Below, piece by piece: positions 43,561 through 52,811 of a DNA stretch of 58,439 nt (position 1 is the first letter of the stretch; each line of letters begins with the position of its first letter). The position numbers were made by a program, and so were the translations under genes. A model generated the notes under the pieces. That model was not told the origin of the DNA, made no database searches, and saw only the letters and a program-made list of their open reading frames with translations. The stretch comes from Ruminococcus sp. YRD2003 (GTDB lineage Bacteria > Bacillota > Clostridia > Oscillospirales > Ruminococcaceae), in NCBI GenBank assembly GCA_900109435.1, contig FNZT01000010.1, forward strand, positions 135,188 to 193,626, written 5' to 3'.

Positions 43561-43859
43561 GTTAGCCATTAGCCGTTAGCCGTTAGCCATTAGCTGGTGG
43601 TATCGCCTGACGGCGATATATACGAATTTCCCTCTGTAGGGGCGCCCTTCGGGCGTCCGCAGATAAACAGATTTGTCGGACTGCCAAAGACAGCCCCTAC
43701 TCTGCTGGGGCTCTGCCCCAGACCCCGGCAGGGAACAGCGTCCCCTGCACCCCCGATTTCGCGCCATAATCTGCTCAAATCGGAAACGATATCCGCGCGG
43801 CATACAGATTCGTAAAATATGCCACCGTATCTATTGTAGGGAACGCCGCCCTCGGCGTT
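43561..43859. repeat. Stacked repeats between fabK and fabG
   Basis: No gene in the 346-bp gap. Heptamer units GCCATTA-GCCGTTA-GCCGTTA-GCCATTA with a GTATCGCCtgacGGCGATA hairpin (43561-43622), a complete 65-bp GTAGGGG...CCCCTAC element (43636-43700), the TGCTGGGGC block also found at 23675 (43703-43804), and a GTAGGGAACGCCG half-repeat at about 43835. Confidence 0.75.
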
Positions 43860-43875
43860 CCGTCCGCGTTCTTAT

Positions 43876-44802
43876 TTAGCGGGCAAGCAATTTCTCCGCT
43901 CCTGCCATTATCTCCTCAACGATGTCCTTGCAGGGCTTTATCTCGTTTACCATGCCTGCGATAGCTCCGCAGAGGAACGAGCCCTCGTCAACGTTGCCGT
44001 CTACGACTGCCTTGCGGAGTGAGCCGAGTGTTATCTGCTCGAACTCCTCGGGCGAGAGACTGCCGTCCTTTTCGCCGTTGGCAAGCTTCTTCGAGAATTT
44101 CGTCTTGATATTGCGGCACGGGTGGCCTGTGTAGCGCCCCGTGACTACGCTGTCTGTGTCCTTTGCCTTGATGACGAGCTCCTTGAATGTCGGGTGTATC
44201 TGACACTCCTCCGACGCAAGGAAGCGCGTGCCTATCTGCACGCCCTCGGCTCCGAGCATGAACGCCGCCGCCATGCCTCTGCCGTCGGCGATACCGCCCG
44301 CCGCGATAACGGGTATCTCCAGTGCGTCAACTACCTGCGGAACAAGGCACATCGTCGTATTCTCGCCGATGTGTCCGCCGCTCTCGGTGCCCTCTGCGAC
44401 TACTGCGTCTGCACCCGCGCGCTCCATTCTCTTGGCGAGCGCTACCGACGGAACGACCGGTATTACCTTGATATTTGCCTCTTTCCATGCGGCGATGTAC
44501 TTGCCAGGATTGCCCGCGCCCGTCGTTACCACGCTCACGCCCTCGTCGATGCAGAGCTGTGCGAGGTCGTCTGCGTTGGGGCTCATAAGCATTATGTTCA
44601 CGCCGAACGGCTTGTCGGTCTTTTCCTTGCACTTGCGTATCTGGTCGCGGAGGTAGTCTATCGGTGCGCTGCCGCCAGCGATGAGTCCGATGCCGCCCGC
44701 GTTCGATACCGCGGAGGCAAGTGTGTGCTCGGCTACCCATGCCATGCCGCCCTGTATTATCGGATATTTACAGCCTAAAAGCTCGGTTATACGTGTTTTC
44801 AT
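43876..44802 (-). CDS. fabK: Enoyl-ACP reductase II (FMN)
   Basis: 308 residues. TIM-barrel flavoprotein of the nitronate-monooxygenase/FabK type that reduces enoyl-ACP. GGMAWVAEHTLASAVSNAGG and GAEGVQIGTRFLASEECQ are typical. No fabI is seen in this cluster, so FabK is probably the main enoyl reductase here; such organisms are commonly insensitive to triclosan. It lies 11 bp after fabH. Confidence 0.95.
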   Translation of the reverse strand: MKTRITELLGCKYPIIQGGMAWVAEHTLASAVSNAGGIGLIAGGSAPIDYLRDQIRKCKEKTDKPFGVNIMLMSPNADDLAQLCIDEGVSVVTTGAGNPGKYIAAWKEANIKVIPVVPSVALAKRMERAGADAVVAEGTESGGHIGENTTMCLVPQVVDALEIPVIAAGGIADGRGMAAAFMLGAEGVQIGTRFLASEECQIHPTFKELVIKAKDTDSVVTGRYTGHPCRNIKTKFSKKLANGEKDGSLSPEEFEQITLGSLRKAVVDGNVDEGSFLCGAIAGMVNEIKPCKDIVEEIMAGAEKLLAR

Positions 44803-44813
44803 AGTTATTCTCC

Positions 44814-45800
44814 TTAGTATTCAAAGATGGCGCCCGCGTATGTCAGTCCTGCTCCGAAGCCTATCAGTGCAAGCTTCTGGCCGCGCTTTATGACGCCTTT
44901 TTCTATGGATTCGTGCAGCGCAAGCGGTATCGACACGCTCGAGGTGTTGCCGTAGTGGTCGAGGGTCACGATGAACTTCTCCATCGGGGCTCCGAGGTTC
45001 TTGGCGGCTGTCTCGATTATCCTGATGTTCGCCTGATGAGGTACGAACCAGTCGATGTCCTCGGGGGTGATGCCTGCCTTGTCCGCGGCGAGGTGGAATG
45101 CCTTCGGCAGCGCCTTCGTTGCGAATTTGTAGACCTCCCTGCCGTCCTGATAAAGCTTGTGCAGGCGCTTCTCGGGGAAGCCGTCGTCGAATTCGTGCTC
45201 GACCTTTATCTCTTCTGCTACTCCGACGCTCCTTGCGTAGAGAAGCCTTCCGCCGCTGCCGTCAGCTCCGAGAGCCGAGGTGAACGGCTTGTCGCTGCGC
45301 TCTATCACCGCGGCTGCTGCACCGTCTCCGAAAAGAATGCACGATGAGCGGTCGCCGAAGTCAAGGAAGCGGGAAAGCGCTTCCGCTGCCACGATGAGGA
45401 CGTACTTCATGCCTGTGTCGGTCTCAAGAAAGCGTCTTGCGGTATCGAGCGCATAAACAAATCCCGAGCACGCTGCGTTTACGTCGAATGCAGCCGCATT
45501 TACCGCGCCCGTCTCGTGCTGGACGAGGCAGGCGATGCTCGGCGTGTGGAAGTCGTTCGTGGCGCTCGCGGCAATGACGAGCCCGATATCCTCGGGGGCG
45601 ATGCCTGCCTGCGCTATGGCTTGCCTTGCGGCTTCGCTGCCCATATACCACACGGGCTCCCAGCCTGCCATGCGGCGCTCGGCTATGCCTGTGCGGGTGC
45701 GTATCCACTCGTCATTCGTATCGACGAACTTGGTGAAATCGTTGTTTGTGAGCTTTTGGTCGGGGAGGTAGCACCCCGTTCCCAGTATTTTTATGCCCAT
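44814..45800 (-). CDS. fabH: 3-oxoacyl-ACP synthase III
   Basis: 328 residues. Starts fatty-acid synthesis by joining acyl-CoA to malonyl-ACP. Catalytic Cys111 (NAACSGFVYAL), His in PHQANIRIIE and Asn in YGNTSSVSIP. The upstream VOR enzyme could supply branched-chain acyl-CoA primers. First gene of the operon; divergent from fabD across 460 bp. GGAG precedes the ATG. Confidence 0.96.
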   Translation of the reverse strand: MGIKILGTGCYLPDQKLTNNDFTKFVDTNDEWIRTRTGIAERRMAGWEPVWYMGSEAARQAIAQAGIAPEDIGLVIAASATNDFHTPSIACLVQHETGAVNAAAFDVNAACSGFVYALDTARRFLETDTGMKYVLIVAAEALSRFLDFGDRSSCILFGDGAAAAVIERSDKPFTSALGADGSGGRLLYARSVGVAEEIKVEHEFDDGFPEKRLHKLYQDGREVYKFATKALPKAFHLAADKAGITPEDIDWFVPHQANIRIIETAAKNLGAPMEKFIVTLDHYGNTSSVSIPLALHESIEKGVIKRGQKLALIGFGAGLTYAGAIFEY

Positions 45801-45852
45801 ATTTTGTCTCCTTTTGTATGTGGAACTATATTAACGAGTATCCGTAACTGCC

Positions 45853-45917
45853 GTAGGGGCGCCCTTCGGGCGTCCGCAGGTCGGTGAATCCGTCGGACTG
45901 CCAAAGGCAGCCCCTAC
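45853..45917. mobile_element. Complete 65-bp GTAGGGG...CCCCTAC element
   Basis: Terminal GTAGGGGC and GCCCCTAC enclose two hairpins, GCGCCCttcGGGCGT and CGGACTGCC...GGCAG. It closely matches the copy at 43636 and lies in the 5' leader region of the fabH operon. Confidence 0.75.
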
Positions 45918-45996
45918 GATAGTTCACCTCCGCACGGTACAATTTGCGGACTAACTCCACTTTATCACATCTATGCCGTTCTGCCAATGTACTAAA

Positions 45997-46022
45997 TGTA
46001 ACTTTATCGGTTACAATTGTAA
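45997..46022. promoter_or_regulatory. Overlapping inverted repeats between fabH and fabD
   Basis: TGTAAC-N7-GTTACA (45997-46015) overlaps the perfect palindrome TTACAATTGTAA (46011-46022). They lie in the divergent regulatory gap and could bind a repressor of fatty-acid genes. The sequence does not match the FapR or FabT consensus well. Confidence 0.45.
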
Positions 46023-46054
46023 TTTCCGTGTTCCGTGTCCGTAGCACCTGACAC

Positions 46055-46083
46055 TTGCATTTTAAGTAATAATGTGCTATATT
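46055..46083 (+). promoter_or_regulatory. Promoter of the fabD-aroE operon
   Basis: TTGCAT (46055-46060), 17-bp spacer ending TGC, TATATT (46078-46083). The leader to fabD would be about 170 nt. Confidence 0.65.
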
Positions 46084-46156
46084 ATATCTATACTGTTACG
46101 GGATATAGCCATAGCAGTATACAATATATATTATAAATCATTTCCGAAATTTTTTC

Positions 46157-46220
46157 AACGATATTTTTTCCCTTTGCTTTGCTAAAAAAGAGATATCGTT
46201 ATTTTTCACAAATATCTCTT
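46157..46220 (+). promoter_or_regulatory. Mutually exclusive helices in the fabD leader
   Basis: AACGATAT (46157-46164) can pair with ATATCGTT (46193-46200), followed by ATTTTTC. Alternatively AAGAGATAT (46188-46196) pairs with ATATCTCTT (46212-46220). The two helices share bases 46193-46196, so only one can form. Confidence 0.45.
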
Positions 46221-46260
46221 GTGATATTCGGTAAAATCTCACAGAAAGGACTTCCTCTTC

Positions 46261-47196
46261 ATGATTATTTCTCTCTTTTCGGGACAGGGCTCCCAATACC
46301 CCAATATGGGAAATGATATCCTCGCCGCTTACCCGCACACGGGCGAGCTCTATGATATCGCCTCCGATGTGCTCGGGCGCGATATGCGTAAGGTCTGCTT
46401 CGAGAGCTCTCCCGAGGAGCTCGCGCAGACTATCAACGCGCAGCCCGCTGTGCTCCTCACTTCGCTCGTCTGCAACTCCGCTGCCATAACCCGCGTCCAT
46501 AAGGCGGGTATCCCCTTCCGCTTCGACGGCGTTGCGGGACACTCGCTCGGCGAGTATGCGGCGCTCACGATGTCGGGTATGGTCTCGCTTGAGGACGTAT
46601 TCCGCCTCATTAAGGCGCGTTCCGAGGCTATGGACGAGGCTGCCCGCGAACACAAGGGCGCTATGGCTGCCGTTATGAAGCTCGCTCCCGAGAAAATCGA
46701 GGAGGTATGCAGCAGCGCCAAGAATTACGTGGCGGCGGTCAACTACAACTCTCCCATGCAGACCGTTATCGCGGGTACTCCCGAGGGCATCGACGAGGTC
46801 AGCGAGATTTTCGCCGAAATGAAGGCGAGGGTCGTAAGGCTCAACGTCGCGGGCGCTTTCCACTCGAAGCTGATGCAGTCTGCTGCGGATAAGTTCTACG
46901 AAGCCGCTAAGAAGATACCGTTCAAGGCTCCGCACGTGAAGTATTACTCAAATGTGACGGGCGGCGAGCTGACCGATTTCAGCGATATGCCCGCTCTCCT
47001 TGCAAAGCACATCGTTTCGCCCGTGCGCTTTACCTCGGAGCTCGCTGCCATGCACGCCGACGGCGCCGACACTTTCGTTGAGTTCGGTCCCGGAAAGACG
47101 CTGACGGGGCTCGTCAAGAAAACTCTCACAGACGTAAGGGCGTTCAATGTCGAGAACCTCGAAACTCTCGAAAAATCGGAGGAAATCTATGGATAA
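46261..47196 (+). CDS. fabD: Malonyl-CoA:ACP transacylase
   Basis: 311 residues. Loads malonyl groups on ACP. GQGSQ at 8-12 and the active-site GHSLGE with Ser95; the conserved His lies in VAGAFHSKLM. GAAAGGA lies 10 nt before the ATG. Its stop overlaps the aroE start by 8 bp. It is divergent from the rest of the fatty-acid operon. Confidence 0.96.
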   Translation: MIISLFSGQGSQYPNMGNDILAAYPHTGELYDIASDVLGRDMRKVCFESSPEELAQTINAQPAVLLTSLVCNSAAITRVHKAGIPFRFDGVAGHSLGEYAALTMSGMVSLEDVFRLIKARSEAMDEAAREHKGAMAAVMKLAPEKIEEVCSSAKNYVAAVNYNSPMQTVIAGTPEGIDEVSEIFAEMKARVVRLNVAGAFHSKLMQSAADKFYEAAKKIPFKAPHVKYYSNVTGGELTDFSDMPALLAKHIVSPVRFTSELAAMHADGADTFVEFGPGKTLTGLVKKTLTDVRAFNVENLETLEKSEEIYG

Positions 47197-48025
47197 GTAC
47201 GGTCTCATCGGTCACCCGCTCGGACACTCTATGTCCCCCCTCATTCACGAGAAGCTCTTCGCTCTCAGCGGCATTTCCGACTACAGCTATGAGCTCATCG
47301 ACATCGCTCCCGCCGACCTTGAAACACGCATGGAGGAGCTCAGGCAGCTGAGGGGCTTCAATATCACTATCCCCCATAAAACCGCCGTTATCCCCTTCGC
47401 AGACGAGCTCAGCGAGAGCGCTCTGCGATATAACTCCGTCAACTGCATAAGCAATAACGGCGGGAAATTCGTCGGCTACAATACCGACTGCGACGGCTTC
47501 CTCCGCTCGGCAGAGTGCCTCCCCCTCGGCGGAAAAGTGCTGCTCGTCGGCTGCGGCGGCGTCGGACGCATGATAGCCATTGAAGCCGCTCTTCACGGCG
47601 CCGAGCTCACTATCGCCGTTATCCCGCAGGATATCAGGAACGCTCAGCTCGTTATGGCGGAGATACTCGCCAAGTGCAGCGGCGCAAATGTGCGTATCTG
47701 CCTCGTTGACGACATCGAGGGCGGCTTCGACCTGCTCATAAATGCGACACCCGTGGGTATGTTCCCCAAGACCGAAAACTGCGCTGTTTCCGACAACGTC
47801 ATCGCCGACTGCGGCAGCTTCTTCGACGTCATCTACAACCCCACCGAGACACTCCTCATGAGAAAGGCACGCGCACTCGGCAAGGTCGCTGTCGGCGGAG
47901 CTTCCATGCTCGTGTATCAGGCGGTGAAGGCTCACGAATACTGGTACGGCGGCGAATTCTCAGCCGAGGATATCTCGAAGATAATCGTCGACGTCGAGGA
48001 GCACGTCAACGCTATGAACAATTAA
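47189..48025 (+). CDS. aroE: Shikimate dehydrogenase
   Basis: 278 residues. NADPH-dependent reduction of 3-dehydroshikimate in aromatic amino acid synthesis. Substrate-binding GHPLGHSMSPLIHEKLF and NITIPHKTAV with the catalytic Lys; nucleotide-binding VGCGGVGRMIAIEA. I chose the ATG at 47189, with CGGAGG 6 nt upstream, which overlaps the end of fabD; a frame to 47147 lacks a site. Confidence 0.95.
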   Translation: MDKYGLIGHPLGHSMSPLIHEKLFALSGISDYSYELIDIAPADLETRMEELRQLRGFNITIPHKTAVIPFADELSESALRYNSVNCISNNGGKFVGYNTDCDGFLRSAECLPLGGKVLLVGCGGVGRMIAIEAALHGAELTIAVIPQDIRNAQLVMAEILAKCSGANVRICLVDDIEGGFDLLINATPVGMFPKTENCAVSDNVIADCGSFFDVIYNPTETLLMRKARALGKVAVGGASMLVYQAVKAHEYWYGGEFSAEDISKIIVDVEEHVNAMNN

Positions 48026-48142
48026 GAGCCTTTAGCTATTAGCCTTTGGCTCTCGGTGTCCGCTTCGCGGACAAATATTTAAATAAATCGCCGTAAGGCG
48101 ATACCATTAGCTAATGGCTGACGGCTAACGGCTAATGGCTTA
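48026..48142. repeat. Complete heptamer-arm element between aroE and aroK
   Basis: Begins GAGCC directly after the aroE stop. Left arm GCCTTTA-GCTATTA-GCCTTTG, hairpins TGTCCGcttCGCGGACA and ATCGCCgtaaGGCGAT, right arm GCTAATG-GCTGACG-GCTAACG-GCTAATG. Same plan as the 38901 copy. Confidence 0.8.
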
Positions 48143-48159
48143 GAAAGGACAAGAACGCC

Positions 48160-48660
48160 ATGACTGTATTTCTTTGCGGCTTTATGGGCTGCGGCAAGAC
48201 TACTGTCGGCAAGCTCGCGGCGAAAAAGCTCGGCTGCGGCTTCTGCGACACCGACGACCTCATTGTTGATGACCAGAAAATGTCTATCCCCGATATATTC
48301 GCTCAGAAGGGTGAGCCATACTTCCGCAGGGTCGAGGCTGATATCGTGAAGTCCGTCTGCGGTAAGGCGGCAGTGGTCGCCTGCGGCGGCGGTGCCATGC
48401 TCAACCCCGATACCGCTAAGGCTGCCTCGGAGGCGGGCGTGGTCGTCTTCCTCGACGCCGACTTCGAGACCTGCTATGAGCGTATCTGCAACGACAAGAA
48501 CCGCCCGATAGCTGCCTCATCAAGCAAGGAAGAGCTCCGTGAGCGATTCAATACGCGGCGGGTGCTCTACATCGAGCACTCCGACGTGCAGATCGACTGC
48601 GGCGGAAGTCCTATCGAGACCGCCGAGAAGATCGCCGACGCCGTGAAGAAATACCGATAG
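48160..48660 (+). CDS. aroK: Shikimate kinase
   Basis: 166 residues. ATP-dependent phosphorylation of shikimate. P-loop GFMGCGKTTVGK (7-18), substrate-binding DTDDLI and GEPYFRRVEA, GGG motif ACGGGAML. It directly follows aroE in pathway order. AGAAAGGAC precedes the ATG. Confidence 0.95.
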   Translation: MTVFLCGFMGCGKTTVGKLAAKKLGCGFCDTDDLIVDDQKMSIPDIFAQKGEPYFRRVEADIVKSVCGKAAVVACGGGAMLNPDTAKAASEAGVVVFLDADFETCYERICNDKNRPIAASSSKEELRERFNTRRVLYIEHSDVQIDCGGSPIETAEKIADAVKKYR

Positions 48661-48674
48661 TGAGGTCGCCACGT

Positions 48675-49844
48675 ATGAAGATTTACAACGCCAAGATCTA
48701 CACCATGGACGCGGACGGCGTCATCGAAAACGGCTGGACAGAACTCGCGGACGGGAAGATATCCGCGCTCGGAAGCGGTATGCCCGACTCTGTCTCCGAC
48801 GGCGATATCGACGCGCAGGGCGGTACTCTCCTGCCAGGCTTCGTAGACGCTCACACCCACCTCGGCATTATCGAGGACGGGCTCGACTTCGAGGGCGATG
48901 ACTGCAACGAGACTACCGACCCTTTTACGCCTCAGATGCGCGCGCTCGACGGTATCAACCCGTTCGACCGCTGCTTCGAGGAAGCTCGTATGCGCGGTAT
49001 CACTGCGGCGGCGGTCTGCCCCGGAAGTGCGAATGCCTGCGGGGGCGAAATATGCGTCATAAAGACCGTCGGCAGGCGCGTCGACGATATGCTCGTCGTG
49101 AATGCGGGTATAAAATTCGCGCTCGGCGAAAACCCCAAACGCGTCTACAACGACAAGGACGATACTCCCGTCACTCGTATGGCTACTGCCGCACTCATCC
49201 GCGAGGGGCTCTACAAAGCCCGCCGCTACGCCCACGATATGGACAGCTACTACTCCGACAACGAGAACTGCGACCCGCCCGAATATGACGCGAAATTCGA
49301 GGCTCTTCTCCCCCTGCTCGACCGCAAGCAGAAGGCGTTCTTCCACTGTCACCGCGCCGACGATATCTGCACCGCAATGAGAATAGCCAAGGAATTCTCG
49401 CTCGATACCGTCATAATCCACGGCACCGAGGGCTACAAGATAGCCGATATCATCGCGGAGGAGGAGATCCCCGTGATATGCGGTCCGATAATATGCGACC
49501 GCTGCAAGCCCGAGATGCGCGGTCAGGAACTCAAAAATGCCGCCGTTCTCGCTGAAAACGGCGTTAAGCTCGCTATATGCACCGACCACACCGTTATCCC
49601 GATACAGTACCTGCCGCTCTCGGCTCAGGCTGCCGTAAAGGGCGGGCTCGACGAGATGACGGCTCTGCGCGCGCTGACTATAGTTCCCGCCGAGATAATA
49701 GGCGCGGAGGAGAGAATAGGCAGTATCGCGGTCGGAAAGGACGCGGACGTTCAGCTCTACCGCAAGGGCGATGACCCGCTCGGACTGATGAGCGAGCCCG
49801 CGCTCGTAGCTATAAACGGACAATTCATCCGCAGGGAGGTATAA
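48675..49844 (+). CDS. Metal-dependent amidohydrolase, imidazolonepropionase-like
   Basis: 389 residues. Composite beta-sandwich plus TIM barrel; metal ligands His60 and His62 in FVDAHTHLG, further His in FFHCHRADD and HGTEGYK, and the catalytic Asp in ICTDHTVIP. Hydrolyses a cyclic amide or similar substrate; the closest general type is imidazolonepropionase-like amidohydrolases, but the genuine substrate is unknown. Start at 48675 follows GAGG; the frame to 48660 overlaps the aroK stop. Confidence 0.85.
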   Translation: MKIYNAKIYTMDADGVIENGWTELADGKISALGSGMPDSVSDGDIDAQGGTLLPGFVDAHTHLGIIEDGLDFEGDDCNETTDPFTPQMRALDGINPFDRCFEEARMRGITAAAVCPGSANACGGEICVIKTVGRRVDDMLVVNAGIKFALGENPKRVYNDKDDTPVTRMATAALIREGLYKARRYAHDMDSYYSDNENCDPPEYDAKFEALLPLLDRKQKAFFHCHRADDICTAMRIAKEFSLDTVIIHGTEGYKIADIIAEEEIPVICGPIICDRCKPEMRGQELKNAAVLAENGVKLAICTDHTVIPIQYLPLSAQAAVKGGLDEMTALRALTIVPAEIIGAEERIGSIAVGKDADVQLYRKGDDPLGLMSEPALVAINGQFIRREV

Positions 49845-49845
49845 T

Positions 49846-50775
49846 ATGAAACGTATTTTTGCACTCGCAGCAGCAGCCGTGCTCGCGGTATGCGCAGTCC
49901 CCGCCTCGGCATACGCTGAGGGCAATTTTGACGGACACACCGCCGTTGTCGACGGCGTGACCTACACCTACACCATTGAGGACTCGGAACCTGCGGGAAT
50001 AACGATAATGAGCGCTACACCCGCCGAGGGCGCACTGACTATCCCCGACGAGATAGACGGTCACACCGTCATCGGCATAGGCGAGAAGGCTTTCCTCGGG
50101 CAGACAAAGCTCGAATTCGTGTATTTCCCGAGCAAGCTCGAATATATTGAAAAATCGGCGTTTGCAGGCTGCACTGCGATGACGCAGCTCGTTATCCCCG
50201 ATTCGGTGCAGTTCATCAAAGACAGCGCATTTATGGGCTGCTACAGCCTCACGACCGTTTCTGTCGGCAAGGGCGTGAAGGATATACCCTATGAATGCTT
50301 CTTCTCGTGCAGCTCGCTCAAGGAGGCTTACCTCCCCGACGGTCTGAAAACTATCGGCGCAGAGGCTTTCTTCGGCTGCCCCGAGCTCGATACCCTCATT
50401 CCCGAGAGCGTCACGGATATCGGATACTCCGCAATAGGCTATCAGTCTGACGCGCACTCGTCCTATACCGTCAGGACCGAGGGCTTTATCATCGGCGGCA
50501 AAACAGGCAGCTCTGCCGAGACCTACGCCAACGAGAACGGTTTCGACTTCCTCGACCCCGATAATTACCTCGTCGGCGACGTAAACAAGGACAAAAAGGT
50601 CGATGCCAAGGACGCTTCGGCTGTGCTCGCCGAATACTCAAGCGCCTCTACGGGGGCTGAGCTGTCTTTCAGCCCGTGGCAGAGGATCGTAGGCGATATG
50701 TCTCCCGATAAGATGATAGACGCAAAGGACGCTACAAAGATACTCATCGAGTATGCGCGGCTCTCCACTCTTTAA
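49846..50775 (+). CDS. Secreted leucine-rich-repeat (BspA type) dockerin protein
   Basis: 309 residues. Signal peptide at 1-24 (ends ASAYA). BspA-type leucine-rich repeats (about 60-190), each with pattern I..xAF.GC..L..V..P.x (for example EKSAFAGCTAMTQLVIPDSV). A dockerin lies at about 244-309, with DVNKDKKVDAKDASAVLAEY and DMSPDKMIDAKDATKILIEY calcium loops. It may dock to a cell-surface scaffold for adhesion or substrate binding. It starts 1 bp after the amidohydrolase stop, yet the two functions look unrelated. Confidence 0.9.
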   Translation: MKRIFALAAAAVLAVCAVPASAYAEGNFDGHTAVVDGVTYTYTIEDSEPAGITIMSATPAEGALTIPDEIDGHTVIGIGEKAFLGQTKLEFVYFPSKLEYIEKSAFAGCTAMTQLVIPDSVQFIKDSAFMGCYSLTTVSVGKGVKDIPYECFFSCSSLKEAYLPDGLKTIGAEAFFGCPELDTLIPESVTDIGYSAIGYQSDAHSSYTVRTEGFIIGGKTGSSAETYANENGFDFLDPDNYLVGDVNKDKKVDAKDASAVLAEYSSASTGAELSFSPWQRIVGDMSPDKMIDAKDATKILIEYARLSTL

Positions 50776-50823
50776 GGCAACACCGCACAAAGCACGCCTG
50801 AAGGCTTTGTACGGTATTGCCTT
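50774..50823. repeat. 50-bp hairpin related to the 176-bp palindromic element
   Basis: AAGGCAACACCGCACAAAGC and the inverted GCTTTGTACGGTATTGCCTT are 18/20 complementary around a 10-nt loop. Its first two bases are the end of the TAA stop of the dockerin gene. May act as transcript end, although no T-run follows. Confidence 0.65.
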
Positions 50824-50914
50824 AAGTGATTCGTCGCTTTAATGCGACACGAATAAACATATTTAAACCATATTTTCGTATAATTTTTCTATATCCGTTT
50901 TACCCGCTCAGGTA

Positions 50915-50943
50915 TTGACAGAACGACAAAAAATTGGTATCAT
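50915..50943 (+). promoter_or_regulatory. Promoter of guaB
   Basis: TTGACA (50915-50920), 17-bp spacer ending TGG, TATCAT (50938-50943), about 38 bp before the guaB start. Confidence 0.8.
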
Positions 50944-50965
50944 TAAAGGTAATATAATATAATAA

Positions 50966-52453
<1,488 letters not shown>

Positions 52454-52460
52454 AACAGCT

Positions 52461-52488
52461 AAAGCCCCGCGATATGCGGGGCTTTTCT
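52461..52488 (+). terminator. Terminator of guaB
   Basis: AAAGCCCCGC gatat GCGGGGCTTT (52461-52485) followed by T-rich sequence. The next promoter's -35 box begins in its tail. Confidence 0.9.
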
Positions 52489-52517
52489 TGACATAAAATT
52501 TCGGTTTATGTTATACT
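52488..52517 (+). promoter_or_regulatory. Promoter of the small toxin-like transcript
   Basis: TTGACA (52488-52493), 18-bp spacer, TATACT (52512-52517), extended -10 TGT. Expected start near 52524. Confidence 0.8.
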
Positions 52518-52557
52518 CATAGTGTCGGCTTCTTCCGATAGGAAGGAGGTGAAAACC

Positions 52558-52800
52558 GTGAATTACATATTTTCTTTTATCGTGGCTGTTACGGCTCGCT
52601 TAGTTGGTGACTTCGTGAGCAAGTGGCTAAACAGTCATAATGCCGACAAACAGCCCACAAAGAAAAACCCCGAGAGGTGCCACTCTCGGGGTTTTTCGCT
52701 TGTTGGTGAAAACCATATACATATTTTCTTATGTGGTTATAATTATTATACCACGCTGATTTGCAATTGTCAAGTGCTTTTCGCAATATCTGAGCTCTGA
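52558..52800 (+). CDS. Small hydrophobic peptide, candidate type I toxin
   Basis: A GTG at 52558 has AAGGAGGTGA 6-8 nt upstream, the strongest ribosome-binding site in this part of the window. The peptide opens with one membrane-spanning segment (NYIFSFIVAVTARLVGDFVS, residues 2-21), then KWLNSHNADKQPTKK, a charged tail. This size and layout match type I toxins (Fst/Ldr-like) in general form, not in sequence. The frame has no stop before the terminator at 52664-52696, so about 46 codons can be read on the terminated RNA; the formal stop is at 52798-52800. Translation may end on a non-stop RNA. Confidence 0.55.
   Translation: MNYIFSFIVAVTARLVGDFVSKWLNSHNADKQPTKKNPERCHSRGFSLVGENHIHIFLCGYNYYTTLICNCQVLFAISEL
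52664..52696. terminator. Bidirectional terminator shared by two convergent transcripts
   Basis: ACCCCGAGAG (52667-52676) / CTCTCGGGGT (52683-52692), 6-nt loop, with TTTTT on the + strand and five T on the - strand (AAAAA at 52663-52667). Confidence 0.85.
52664..52738 (-). ncRNA. Candidate antisense RNA of the toxin-like gene
   Basis: A perfect promoter on the - strand would start RNA near 52738 and the shared terminator would end it near 52664, giving about 75 nt. The 5' part folds as AACCACAT / ATATGGTT (52738-52711), followed by the terminator hairpin. There is no ribosome-binding site or convincing frame. It overlaps the 3' end of the sense transcript. Confidence 0.6.
52745..52773 (-). 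promoter_or_regulatory. Consensus promoter of the candidate antisense RNA
   Basis: On the - strand: TTGACA (52773-52768), 17-bp spacer ending TGG, TATAAT (52750-52745). Consensus at all twelve bases plus an extended -10. Confidence 0.85.
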
Positions 52801-52811
52801 GCTCTGACCGC

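Noticed and set aside
52589..52786. 65-codon frame on the - strand of the toxin-like locus
   Set aside because: It would start upstream of the mapped-looking - strand promoter, so the predicted short RNA could not carry it.
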